DNA of 32,286 nt, taken from Candidatus Mediterraneibacter norfolkensis. Its GTDB lineage: Bacteria > Bacillota > Clostridia > Lachnospirales > Lachnospiraceae. The position numbers and the translations under genes were made by a program. Shown piece after piece: positions 1 through 7,526 of this stretch (positions are counted from its first letter, which is position 1; the number at the start of each line of letters is the position of its first letter). Below the pieces are notes generated by a model. That model was not told the DNA's origin. It saw only the letters and a program-made list of their open reading frames with translations, and searched no databases. The stretch is taken from assembly GCA_019120615.1 (NCBI GenBank), contig DWUT01000118.1, positions 1 to 32,286 on the forward strand, given 5' to 3'.

Positions 1-1092
1 GATATCGTGCTTGTCCATGATTTTGACGGATATCCTCTGGGTCGCGGGTTCATCAACCGGAATTCGAAGCTGACTGTGCGGATGATGACCCGGGACCGGG
101 ATACCGAGGTGGACGAGGCATTCATCCGGATGCGTGTGCAGAATGCATGGGAGTACAGAAAGAAAGTCATGGACGATATCTCCAGTTGCCGTGTGATCTT
201 CGGTGAGGCGGATTTCCTGCCCGGGATCGTGGTGGACAAGTTTTCCGATGTGCTTGTGGTGGAATCCCTGGCGCTTGGGATAGACCGGTTGAAGGAGCAG
301 ATCGTCAGCATCTTAAAGGAACTGATGGAGGCGGACGGCATCCATATCCGGGGGGTTTACGAACGGAGCGACGCGAGGGTTCGGGAGCAGGAAGGCATGG
401 AGAGGTACAAGGGATTCATCGGGGAACCCTTTGACACGAAGGTGGAGATCGTGGAAAACGGGGTGCGCTATTATGTGGATGTAAAAGACGGACAGAAGAC
501 CGGATTCTTCCTGGATCAGAAATATAACCGCCGTGCCGTGGCGAAGCTCTGCAGGGGCGCGAGGGTGTTGGACTGCTTTACCCATACCGGATCCTTTGCT
601 CTCAATGCAGGTGCTGCGGGCGCGGAACATGTGACAGGAGTAGACGCTTCCGAACTGGGGGTGACGCAGGCGAGAGAGAACGCGGCGCTCAACGGACTCC
701 AGGACCGGGTGGAATTTATCTGCGGGGATGTGTTCGATCTTCTTCCGAGACTGGAGAAACAGGGAGAGAAGTACGACGTGGTGATCCTGGACCCGCCGGC
801 GTTCACAAAGTCCAGAAGTTCCATAAAAAAGGCGGTCAAAGGATACCGGGAGATCAATCTCAGAGGGATGAAGCTGGTAAAGGACGGAGGATATCTGGCG
901 ACCTGCTCCTGCTCTCATTTTATGGATCCGGAGCTTTTTACAAAGACCATCGGCCAGGCGACGCAGAATGTCCATAAGAGACTGCGTCAGGTGGAATTCC
1001 GGACTCAGGCGCCGGATCACCCGATCCTGTGGGGCGCAGGGGATTCGTACTATCTTAAGTTCTACGTGTTCCAGGTGGTGGATGAAAAGTAG
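1..1092 (+). CDS. RlmI-like class I SAM-dependent 23S rRNA methyltransferase (5' truncated by window edge)
   Basis: The reading frame is open from base 1, so the true start and the N-terminal part (the PUA RNA-binding domain of this family) lie outside the window. The visible part begins at the end of the PUA region, followed by the family's linker and a Rossmann SAM-binding domain with a LDCFTHTGSFAL motif I near 568-603. The DPPAF motif is near 790-804 and a TCSCSH motif at 901-918 supplies the catalytic cysteine of m5C methyltransferases. Members of the family methylate a 23S rRNA cytosine (C1962 in E. coli RlmI). A GTG codon at 7 is internal, not a convincing start. The gene is followed by its own terminator. 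Substrate position is inferred from family only. Confidence 0.9.
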   Translation, partial: DIVLVHDFDGYPLGRGFINRNSKLTVRMMTRDRDTEVDEAFIRMRVQNAWEYRKKVMDDISSCRVIFGEADFLPGIVVDKFSDVLVVESLALGIDRLKEQIVSILKELMEADGIHIRGVYERSDARVREQEGMERYKGFIGEPFDTKVEIVENGVRYYVDVKDGQKTGFFLDQKYNRRAVAKLCRGARVLDCFTHTGSFALNAGAAGAEHVTGVDASELGVTQARENAALNGLQDRVEFICGDVFDLLPRLEKQGEKYDVVILDPPAFTKSRSSIKKAVKGYREINLRGMKLVKDGGYLATCSCSHFMDPELFTKTIGQATQNVHKRLRQVEFRTQAPDHPILWGAGDSYYLKFYVFQVVDEK

Positions 1093-1147
1093 GGAAGCCA
1101 GACAAGCGCTTATCCCGAATACTAAAGTCTTAATCTGTTATCAGGCT

Positions 1148-1185
1148 AGCCGTCATTATTCGCAGTAATGGCGGCTGTTATATTT
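1148..1185 (+). terminator. Rho-independent terminator after the methyltransferase
   Basis: A stem of about 10-11 bp (arms 1148-1158 and 1166-1176, one G-T pair) with a 7-nt loop is followed by a T-rich stretch. It closes the rRNA methyltransferase gene and separates it from the helical-protein cluster. Confidence 0.75.
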
Positions 1186-1258
1186 TGCGGTAATAAAAAT
1201 AAAGTTACATCAATCGCCGTGAAAATTACATATTAACATACGATGTCTGAACAGGAAT

Positions 1259-1285
1259 TTAAGTAGGCAAAAAAGCAGACGATAT
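1259..1285 (+). promoter_or_regulatory. Possible sigma-28-like promoter upstream of the orphan cluster
   Basis: TTAA at 1259-1262, a 15-nt spacer and GACGATAT at 1278-1285 resemble the motility-sigma consensus (TAAA, 15 nt, GCCGATAT). No better sigma-70-type promoter was seen nearby. The match is imperfect and could be chance. Confidence 0.25.
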
Positions 1286-1313
1286 ATTAAATAGGAAGGA
1301 GGGAAAGCGTGAT

Positions 1314-2168
1314 ATGGTAATAACTAATTTTTTAAATCTGTTTCCTGCACGGGGAAGGAACGCTTTTGAAGCAAATGGGTTTCAGAACATTAATTTGCTT
1401 CAGCAGAAGAACCCGATGAACAATACACTGAACCAACTCGCTGAAAATACGACAGCGTCAATAGAGCAGGATGAAAAAGCACAGCGTGCGGACAGTCTTT
1501 CGCTTGTCGAAGCACTAAAGGCGGAGGGAAGCGGGGATTCTCCGCTTTCCGGGATATCCGAGAATGGGGCAAGGCTGTCAGTAAACATGGAAGCGGATCT
1601 GACAGAATACCGGGATCAGTTGGCATCCTTTGATCAGTCGATCCAGCGGTACCAGCAGATTTTGGATGGGACATCAGCGCTGCCGGAGGACTTGTCCATG
1701 GAGGATGTTGAATCCCTCCTGAAAGCAGCGCAAAGTGCACGGGAAACTTTTTTGCGGGACGGAGCCGACAAACTAAACCATGTGAATCAGCCCAGAGGGG
1801 AAGAACTGGTGAAAAAATACGCTAAATACGCTGATTTGGTCGACGATTCTTTCTCCCGGGGGCTGGAGCGGTTTTCCTGGAAAATAGACGCGGATGCGGA
1901 GGATATTTATGGAGAGGTTGACAGAGTGCGATCTATCGCACATAAAATGACTCAGACTTTTAAAAAGGGAATGGCTATGATCGACGAGGAGCTGACACGT
2001 CGGAAATATAAAGATAATCCATATCAGGTTTACTTTGAGCGCCGGAAAACAGCGGGGGATTATTCCATACCGCCCCGGAACGGCGTCTCGATATTCCAGG
2101 AGACATATGATGCTGTCAGGGAGATACTGATGCAGGCTGTTGACAGGAAAGAAGATGCCGGACAATAG
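1314..2168 (+). CDS. Unrecognised helical protein, first gene of orphan cluster
   Basis: 284 residues starting at ATG 1314; GGAGGG at 1298-1303 is well placed, and the nearby GTG at 1309 runs into a stop at once. No family was recognised. There is no signal peptide and no membrane segment. The N-terminal 60 residues are Asn/Gln-rich and low in complexity. Residues from about 90 to the end are charged and predicted mainly helical, with likely coiled-coil stretches and a basic segment (RRKYKDNPYQVYFERRK) near residue 225-240. It is the first of three consecutive same-strand genes of similar character, 69 bp before the next. A cytoplasmic or exported structural role is conceivable, but nothing in the sequence assigns a function. 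Confidence 0.75.
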   Translation: MVITNFLNLFPARGRNAFEANGFQNINLLQQKNPMNNTLNQLAENTTASIEQDEKAQRADSLSLVEALKAEGSGDSPLSGISENGARLSVNMEADLTEYRDQLASFDQSIQRYQQILDGTSALPEDLSMEDVESLLKAAQSARETFLRDGADKLNHVNQPRGEELVKKYAKYADLVDDSFSRGLERFSWKIDADAEDIYGEVDRVRSIAHKMTQTFKKGMAMIDEELTRRKYKDNPYQVYFERRKTAGDYSIPPRNGVSIFQETYDAVREILMQAVDRKEDAGQ

Positions 2169-2237
2169 ATAGCGGCGGCAGAGTTACATGTACTTACTAT
2201 TTACAATAAACAGGAAAGATTCAGGAGGAAAACAAAG

Positions 2238-3002
2238 ATGAGATTAACAGGAATTGGAGCGAATAACGGCATATTCAACGCGGCTGCCATCAATCAGAAA
2301 GTAAGCAGGCTGAATAATGATAACACTGCACAGGCCGATCTGGCAATTCAGCAGTCAAACAGAGATTCCGTTTTTATTTCCGGACAGGGCAAAAAGCAAA
2401 GTATCATTCAGCAGCTTATGGATCAGAAGCAGCTCATTCAGGAGAGCAGGGACGCTGAAATGAAAAGAGGGCTTGAAGGCGGATATGTTAATCAGGATAA
2501 GATAGATGAATATGATAAGCAATTAGAAATGCTGGATAAACAGATTGCAGAAGCAACGGCGAAACAGTTTGAGGAAGACGGAGAAGAAAAGGATTCTGCT
2601 CTGGCCGCTGACAATAAGGTGATGACGGAAGAAGAATATGAGCAGCGTAAGATGATGGATATTATGGATCTGTCTTCTGGAGTGGATCAGGCTGAAATTG
2701 TTTCTTCTGCAAAAGCAAAAATGGACGGAGAGGCAAGAGTCTTAAAGGCGGAAATAAAGTCTGACGGCGGCAATGCGTTGGACAGTAAGATGGAGCGGAT
2801 AAAAGAAATTGAAGCGAGATCTTCTGATTTATTGGAGCAGGTTGGAGACAAAATAGCTGACATAAATGAAAATGTGACCCAGTCAAAGTCTGAGGTGAAC
2901 GTACCGGTTGAGGAAGGCATTGCGGAAGATAAGGTGGATACAGTATCTGCTGAAGAGAGTGCTGAAAAAGCGGGAGACTCACAAAATTTAAAGGAAAATT
3001 AA
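2238..3002 (+). CDS. Unrecognised coiled-coil protein, second gene of orphan cluster
   Basis: 254 residues, ATG 2238 preceded by AGGAGG at 2223-2228. The N-terminus has a short polar lead (MRLTGIGANNGIFNAAAINQ). A strongly charged helical segment follows at about residues 50-115 (SIIQQLMDQKQLIQESRD, then DEYDKQLEMLDKQIAEA), typical of a coiled coil. A second helical section lies near 150-205 and the tail is acidic and Ser/Glu-rich. There is no signal peptide, membrane segment or cysteine pattern. The region is visibly richer in A+T than the flanking metabolic genes. The short polar N-terminus resembles that of the next gene, suggesting related proteins that arose or move together. Function unknown. 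Confidence 0.75.
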   Translation: MRLTGIGANNGIFNAAAINQKVSRLNNDNTAQADLAIQQSNRDSVFISGQGKKQSIIQQLMDQKQLIQESRDAEMKRGLEGGYVNQDKIDEYDKQLEMLDKQIAEATAKQFEEDGEEKDSALAADNKVMTEEEYEQRKMMDIMDLSSGVDQAEIVSSAKAKMDGEARVLKAEIKSDGGNALDSKMERIKEIEARSSDLLEQVGDKIADINENVTQSKSEVNVPVEEGIAEDKVDTVSAEESAEKAGDSQNLKEN

Positions 3003-3030
3003 TTATATAAAGTCGGGAAAGAGGTTATAA

Positions 3031-3525
3031 ATGCAGATAAATAATACGTCTATATTTTTACAGGCAGCAAGACAACAAAATACAGAAACGTACGTCCTCA
3101 AATACAGATTTTCAGTATGCATTAAAGAGTAAAGCAGAGCAGATTCAGACAAAATCCACGGCAAAAGAATTAAAAATGAAATGGTGCAATCTCAGGATAT
3201 GTCGGCTGTTAAAGAAAAAATATTGAATGAGTATCCATTCTTAACAGAAGAATATTTGGATGAACTTATAAATGATTATGATATTGAAAACATGAGTTCT
3301 TCTGAATTAGATAAACTGGCAGAGGAGTTAATGGATAAAAATATAATTCCGTCCTATCCTCATGAAAACGGATTACAGATGATTGCTGTTTATCCCAAAT
3401 CTTTTTATGACAAAATAATGAGTGGAGACACCAGTGCAATACAAAGTGGAATGCAGGGCGTTATAAGTAAACAGGCATTTTATGATCTGATGGACGCGGT
3501 GGTGAAATGCAAAGAAGAACAATAA
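3031..3525 (+). pseudogene. Third orphan-cluster gene, apparently disrupted by two compensating frameshifts
   Basis: ATG 3031 has a purine-rich GGGAAAGAGG upstream and opens MQINNTSIFLQAARQQNT, similar in style to the N-terminus of the gene before it. That frame meets TAA at 3130-3132. From about 3090 the next frame carries SSNTDFQYALKSKAEQIQTK and stays open to about 3181. There the original frame resumes and runs to TAA at 3525. A reading with about +1 near 3080-3100 and -1 near 3179-3182 gives one continuous protein of about 164 residues. The downstream part alone (ATG 3181, 114 residues, acidic and helical, with FLTEEYLDELINDYDIENMS) has no ribosome binding site. Either it is a pseudogene, the assembly has two indels, or the 3' part is a separate small gene. 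No family recognised. Confidence 0.55.
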
Positions 3526-3551
3526 ATACTAAAAATACGTATACATGAAAA

Positions 3552-3583
3552 GCCTGATGGCATATGCTGTAATGCCATCAGGC
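3552..3583. terminator. Perfect 12-bp hairpin after the orphan cluster
   Basis: Arms GCCTGATGGCAT (3552-3563) and its exact complement (3572-3583) enclose an 8-nt loop. The + strand continues with A-rich sequence rather than a T tract, while the - strand has TTTTC after the stem. It probably acts as a transcript end or stability element for the orphan cluster. Confidence 0.55.
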
Positions 3584-3621
3584 AAAAAGAAAATCTTGCT
3601 CATGGCGAGTTGATGAAAAGT

Positions 3622-3650
3622 CCCGGAGGCCGTAGCTCCGGGGTTTTTCT
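3622..3650 (+). terminator. Rho-independent terminator
   Basis: A 7-bp GC stem (CCCGGAG 3622-3628, CTCCGGG 3636-3642) with a 7-nt loop is followed by GTTTTTCT. It is the second hairpin behind the orphan cluster. Confidence 0.75.
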
Positions 3651-3950
3651 ATTACGTGCTGAATAGGTGGCATAAACCCAAAGCGGACTGCCAGCTTGGC
3701 TTAATAAAATCCACAGACAAAGTGATTAATTTATCAAACAAAGGAAAAATGAAACACAGAGGAGAGGGGAAAAAGACGGTATTTCTGCTGCTAAAAGGAT
3801 AAGGAAGTGCGATAAAACAGTTCTGATTATTTATGTCACATGCCATGAGAATTATATGAGAGACTCTTTTCCAGTATAAATCTTAACAGATGAATCGTAA
3901 AATCCCAATCCGGCACACTTTGTGAACTCGAAAAGAAGTTCATAAAACGT
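3651..3950. other. Intergenic stretch without recognisable genes
   Basis: About 300 AT-rich bases with short, unsupported open frames only, no ribosome binding site joined to a convincing reading frame, and no RNA gene recognised. Probably decayed sequence linked to the regulator remnant that follows. Confidence 0.5.
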
Positions 3951-3951
3951 A

Positions 3952-3967
3952 TTGACAAGTAAACTTG
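3952..3967 (+). promoter_or_regulatory. Possible -35 box and small inverted repeat before the XRE remnant
   Basis: TTGACA at 3952-3957 overlaps AAGTAAACTT (3958-3967 approximately), an AAGT/ACTT inverted repeat that could be a regulator site. No -10 box sits at a normal distance, the only TAATAT being 27 bp away, so the promoter may be broken. Confidence 0.3.
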
Positions 3968-3988
3968 GCAAAGAAAGGGCGTGCTAAT

Positions 3989-4200
3989 ATGAACAGAGAG
4001 GATATCCTGAAAAAGAAGCGAGAGCAGAAAAGGGGATGTCTCAGGCACAGATGGCAGAACTGGTCGGGGTATCGCGAAATACGATCAGTTCCATTGAAAC
4101 AGGACAGTTCAATCCAACGGCAAAGCTGGCGCTGATCCTGTGTATCGCGCTCAATAAGAAATTTGAAGAGTTGTTCTATTTTGAGGGATACAGTGGGTAA
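3989..4200 (+). pseudogene. Frameshifted XRE/Cro-type HTH regulator remnant
   Basis: From ATG 4036 the frame encodes a textbook helix-turn-helix: MSQAQMAELVGVSRNTISSI, then ETGQFNPTAKLALILC, ending in KKFEELFYFE, with TAA at 4198-4200. It lacks the usual 10-15 residue N-terminal helix in that frame. An upstream ATG at 3989 in another frame gives MNREDILKKKREQKRG, which would join the HTH if the AAAAGGGG run near 4028-4035 had one base fewer or two fewer. Family members are small cytoplasmic DNA-binding regulators of about 65-70 residues. The MNREDIL opening resembles, from memory, the start of small membrane proteins often encoded next to such regulators, so this may be a deletion chimera. 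Probably non-functional. Confidence 0.6.
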
Positions 4201-4482
4201 TCTTCCTATGAATTTTGTAATGAGATAATCCCGGGACAAGAATCCTGCGGAATAAACAGACCCCGTATAGGGAGCTGATCTGCTGCCTGCATTTCGGATG
4301 AAATATTTTTGCGGACAGGACACAATAGCTGCTTCTCTGACATTTATACTCCTAATCGCTATTTATAACTGTAATGTATCTCCTTGGGAGTTTTCATGGT
4401 TTGTCATCAAATAATACAACGCTTTTATGATACAATTTAATTCCATCGTTTCAGAAGAAGGATTCGTAATAAAAGGATCTTT
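4201..4482. other. Intergenic stretch, possible membrane-protein debris
   Basis: No intact gene. In one + frame around 4288-4410 the translation contains a hydrophobic stretch (IAASLTFILLIAIYN) and ends at a stop near 4410, which may be the tail of a lost membrane protein partnered with the XRE regulator. There is no start or ribosome binding site, so it is only described here. Confidence 0.3.
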
Positions 4483-4512
4483 TTGACCAAATGATCAGCC
4501 ACCTGTGATATA
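4483..4512 (+). promoter_or_regulatory. Promoter candidate for the DUF362 gene
   Basis: TTGACC at 4483-4488, an 18-bp spacer and GATATA at 4507-4512 with a TG extension just upstream. Placed about 70 bp before the start codon. Confidence 0.5.
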
Positions 4513-4583
4513 GTAATTAAGAATCACCGGGGAAGTTCATGCTTTCCGGGTTGGTGAGGAAGAATAGAAAAGGAGAGTACAAA

Positions 4584-5708
4584 ATGGCAAAATCGAAGGT
4601 TTATTTTTCAGACATGCGTGCGCTTCCGGGAACGAACTTGCCGGAAAAGCTGAAGAAACTGATCAGGAGGGCAGGGATCGGAGACATTGATTTCGAGAAA
4701 AAGATGACGGCGATCAAGATCCATTTCGGGGAGCCGGGAAACCTGTCCTTTCTTCGCCCGAACTATGCGAAGGCAGTGGCGGATGTGGTGAAAGAGCTGG
4801 GGGGACGCCCCTTCCTGACGGACTGCAACACGCTGTATGTGGGCAGGAGAAAAGACGCGCTGGAGCACCTGAGCGCTGCCTATGAGAACGGCTTTAACCT
4901 GCTCTCCACCGGATGCCATATCATTATCGGAGATGGTCTGAAGGGGACGGACGACATCAGCGTTCCGGTAGAGGGCGGGACTCTGGTGAAGGAGGCGAAG
5001 ATCGGACGCGCCATCATGGACGCAGATGTATTCATCAGTCTTTCCCATTTCAAGGGACATGAGATGACCGGGTTTGGAGGATGCTTCAAAAATATTGGTA
5101 TGGGCTGTGGAAGCCGTGCTGGAAAGATGGAGCAGCACAACAGTGGAAAGCCTGCCGTGGATCAGTCTGTCTGCGTGGGATGCCGTGTCTGTTCGAAAAA
5201 CTGCGCCCACGGTGCCATTTCCTTCCCGGAGAAAAAGGCGGTGATTGATCACAGGAAATGTGTGGGTTGCGGCAGATGTCTCGGTGCTTGCAACTTTGAT
5301 GCGATCTACAATGAAAATTCCTCTGCGGTCCGGGAGCTGAATATCAAGATGGCAGAGTATACAAAGGCCGTGGTATCAGGACGTCCGGCGTTCCACATCA
5401 ACCTTGTCATCGATGTGTCGCCTTACTGTGACTGCCATCCGGAGAATGACATGCCGATCCTGCCGGATGTGGGCATGTTCGCGAGCTTTGATCCGGTGGC
5501 GCTGGATCAGGCGTGTGTGGATGCATGCAATGCACAGCAGCCCATGCGGGGAAGCCTTCTGGATGAACAGATGCACAGAGAGGGATTCTGCGACCATCAT
5601 GATCATTTTGTGAATACAACTCCGGAGAGCGAGTGGGAAACCTGTCTTACACATGCGGAAGAGATCGGGCTTGGCAGCAGGGAGTATGAACTGATCGAAG
5701 TGAAATAG
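4584..5708 (+). CDS. DUF362 protein with two [4Fe-4S] ferredoxin clusters
   Basis: The start is set at ATG 4584 (MAKSKVYFSD) because AAAGGAGAG lies just upstream; an in-frame ATG at 4539 has no such site. The product is 374 residues. Residues 1-190 match the DUF362 fold (KIHFGEPGN near 45-53, SHFKGHEMTGFGG near 154-166). Two ferredoxin motifs follow, with cysteines at 197/200/203/207 and 226/229/232/236. A C-terminal DUF362 continuation contains SFDPVALDQACVD. The family is cytoplasmic and redox-linked; its reaction is not established. There is no signal peptide. It is followed 70 bp later by bile salt hydrolase without an obvious terminator, so co-transcription is possible. Confidence 0.88.
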   Translation: MAKSKVYFSDMRALPGTNLPEKLKKLIRRAGIGDIDFEKKMTAIKIHFGEPGNLSFLRPNYAKAVADVVKELGGRPFLTDCNTLYVGRRKDALEHLSAAYENGFNLLSTGCHIIIGDGLKGTDDISVPVEGGTLVKEAKIGRAIMDADVFISLSHFKGHEMTGFGGCFKNIGMGCGSRAGKMEQHNSGKPAVDQSVCVGCRVCSKNCAHGAISFPEKKAVIDHRKCVGCGRCLGACNFDAIYNENSSAVRELNIKMAEYTKAVVSGRPAFHINLVIDVSPYCDCHPENDMPILPDVGMFASFDPVALDQACVDACNAQQPMRGSLLDEQMHREGFCDHHDHFVNTTPESEWETCLTHAEEIGLGSREYELIEVK

Positions 5709-5778
5709 TAAATTCTGCATAGAAAAAATAATATTTGAGTACAGTATGCATCAGAAGATAAGAAAGAGAGAGATTGGG

Positions 5779-6741
5779 ATGTGTACATGTATTACTTATG
5801 AAAACGGCAGCTTTTACTTCGGACGTAACCTGGATCTGGATCGATCCTTTAAGGAGACTGTCACAATCACCCCTCGAAATTTTCCGCTCGAATTTCGACG
5901 GACAGGAAGGATGAAGCGGCATTACGCCATGATTGGCATGGCGTCAAAGAACGGAAGCTTTCCCCTCTACGCGGAGGCCGTCAATGAGAAGGGGCTCTGC
6001 ATGGCAGGATTGAATTTCCCGGGGAACGCATTCTACCAGAAAGCCAACGGACGGGGAACAGAACTTGCATCCTTTGAGATCATCCCGTGGATTCTGGGAA
6101 GGTGCGCGTCTGTTATGGAAGCACAGGAGTATCTGGACAGTATGAAAGTTATTGATCTGAAATTTTCAGAGAATATGCCCCCGGCTCCACTTCACTGGAT
6201 GTTGACAGACAAGGCGAAATGCCTTGTCCTAGAACCGGTGCGGGAGGGGCTTAAAGTCTATGATGATTCTTTCGGGGTATTGACCAATAATCCGTCTTTT
6301 GAGTACCATGAGATGAACATAAACAATTATCTGAACCTGAGCGCCTCAGGTTTGGAAAACCGGTTTTCGGATCAACTGCAGCTGAAACCTTACTCGCAGG
6401 GAATGGGAGCAATCGGCCTGCCGGGGGATGCATCCTCTGCGTCACGTTTTGTGAGGGCGGCCTTTTTAAAGTGGAATTCCGCTGCCCCGGAGGATGAACT
6501 GTCAAATGTCTCTCAGTTCTTTCATATTCTGGATGCTGTGGCAATGATTCGCGGCGCGGTCATCACAGAAGAAGGGACGTATGATATAACAACTTACTCC
6601 TGCTGTGTGAACACACAGAGTGGGACATATTATTATAAAACATATGATGACTGTCAGATCAGGAAGGAGAGTCTGAAAAATGCAGACCTTGAGGAAAAGA
6701 GGCTGATAGAAAGGTTTGCCGGGGAAAGGGGGCTATGCTGA
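5779..6741 (+). CDS. bsh: Bile salt hydrolase (choloylglycine hydrolase family)
   Basis: The start is ATG 5779 because Ntn hydrolases need the catalytic cysteine directly after Met: MCTCITYENG. An earlier in-frame ATG at 5746 would bury it. The product is 320 residues, usual for the family. Active-site residues line up with known enzymes: Cys2, Arg16, Asp19, Asn79 (GLNFPG), the VLTNNP asparagine near 170-171 and Arg223 (SRFVR). YSQGMGAIGLPGD matches the family core. These residues favour bile salt hydrolase over penicillin V acylase. The enzyme would hydrolyse glycine- or taurine-conjugated bile acids in the cytoplasm; there is no signal peptide. It sits between the DUF362 gene and a lipoprotein with its own promoter. 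Conjugate preference cannot be read from sequence here. Confidence 0.88.
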   Translation: MCTCITYENGSFYFGRNLDLDRSFKETVTITPRNFPLEFRRTGRMKRHYAMIGMASKNGSFPLYAEAVNEKGLCMAGLNFPGNAFYQKANGRGTELASFEIIPWILGRCASVMEAQEYLDSMKVIDLKFSENMPPAPLHWMLTDKAKCLVLEPVREGLKVYDDSFGVLTNNPSFEYHEMNINNYLNLSASGLENRFSDQLQLKPYSQGMGAIGLPGDASSASRFVRAAFLKWNSAAPEDELSNVSQFFHILDAVAMIRGAVITEEGTYDITTYSCCVNTQSGTYYYKTYDDCQIRKESLKNADLEEKRLIERFAGERGLC

Positions 6742-6749
6742 TATTTTGC

Positions 6750-6778
6750 TTGACGGAAGAGAGTAGTTATGATATATA
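6750..6778 (+). promoter_or_regulatory. Promoter for the lipoprotein gene
   Basis: TTGACG (6750-6755), a 17-bp spacer and TATATA (6773-6778), about 38 bp before the start codon. Close to the sigma-70/sigma-A consensus. Confidence 0.7.
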
Positions 6779-6815
6779 TAGTGTAGTTTAAAGAGAATCA
6801 GGGAGGAAAAGGATT

Positions 6816-7343
6816 ATGAAAAATCGAACTCGAAAAATTTTTATACTTATGTGTGCAGTGATTACGGCATTTGTGATCACAGCCTGCGGCGGCTCAGGAA
6901 ATGATGAAGCGGCTTCAGCTGATACTTCTTCAGACAGCGCACAGACAGAGCAGACGGCAGAACCGGCGTCGGAAGAGACCACGGATGATTCGTCGGACGC
7001 GGCAGTTACCGGCAAGTATGCTACACTTCAGGAATTCCTTGAAGACGATATCACGCAGGAGCAGTTAAATACACAGATAGAGTCTCTGGAAGGATCAGGA
7101 ATAACTGCAGATGTTACGGCAGAGGATAATAAGCTGATCTACAGCTTCACAGTTGAAAATCCGGATCTGGCCGCAGCTATGGATGCAGCGACGGTGGAGT
7201 CCACGCTGGAAAGTCAGGCATCTACATTTGAGGCTATCGCTTCTTCTCTGAAAGCGGCAGTTGAAGTTGAAAATCCGGTTGTGGTCGTACGGTATCTGGA
7301 TAACACAGGAGCAGAGATTACATCAAAAGAATTTGCAGGCTGA
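6816..7343 (+). CDS. Small surface lipoprotein, DUF4854-like
   Basis: 175 residues. ATG 6816 follows GGGAGGAAAAGG. The signal peptide has a basic start, a hydrophobic core and the lipobox ITAC, so Cys24 would be lipidated after signal peptidase II cleavage. A low-complexity Ala/Ser/Thr/Glu linker spans about residues 27-65. A C-terminal domain of about 110 residues follows (TLQEFLEDDITQEQLNTQIE, then YSFTVENPDLAAAMDAATVE), which I match to the DUF4854 type seen in Lachnospiraceae lipoproteins. It would be anchored outside the membrane. It has its own promoter and terminator, so it is a single-gene unit. Function unknown. Confidence 0.8.
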   Translation: MKNRTRKIFILMCAVITAFVITACGGSGNDEAASADTSSDSAQTEQTAEPASEETTDDSSDAAVTGKYATLQEFLEDDITQEQLNTQIESLEGSGITADVTAEDNKLIYSFTVENPDLAAAMDAATVESTLESQASTFEAIASSLKAAVEVENPVVVVRYLDNTGAEITSKEFAG

Positions 7344-7384
7344 ATTTAAGCCGGGTGATACGATAGGAATTTTTAATTGAATAA

Positions 7385-7433
7385 GCGCCCTTGTCCCTGC
7401 AATATTTATTGTGAGGGGCGGGGGTTTTTTATT
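7385..7433 (+). terminator. Rho-independent terminator after the lipoprotein
   Basis: A GC-rich stem with internal mismatches (GCGCCC near 7385, GGGGCG near 7415-7420) is followed by GGGGTTTTTTATTTTAT. Confidence 0.75.
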
Positions 7434-7448
7434 TTATGGGAGCGTACT

Positions 7449-7476
7449 TTGTGGTTTCTTTGGCTTTCTATAGAAT
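7449..7476 (+). promoter_or_regulatory. Weak promoter and palindrome before the dehydrogenase
   Basis: TTGTGG at 7449-7454 and TAGAAT at 7471-7476 are spaced 16 bp. The -10 overlaps the perfect palindrome TTCTATAGAA (7466-7475). A regulator site is possible. Confidence 0.35.
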
Positions 7477-7526
7477 AAAAAACTCCGGACAGAATGATTG
7501 CACTGCGGCGGAAAGGAGACATTTTT

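Noticed and set aside
5746-5778. Longer start for the bile salt hydrolase at ATG 5746
   Set aside because: It would put eleven residues before the catalytic Met-Cys, which must be at the N-terminus after Met removal.
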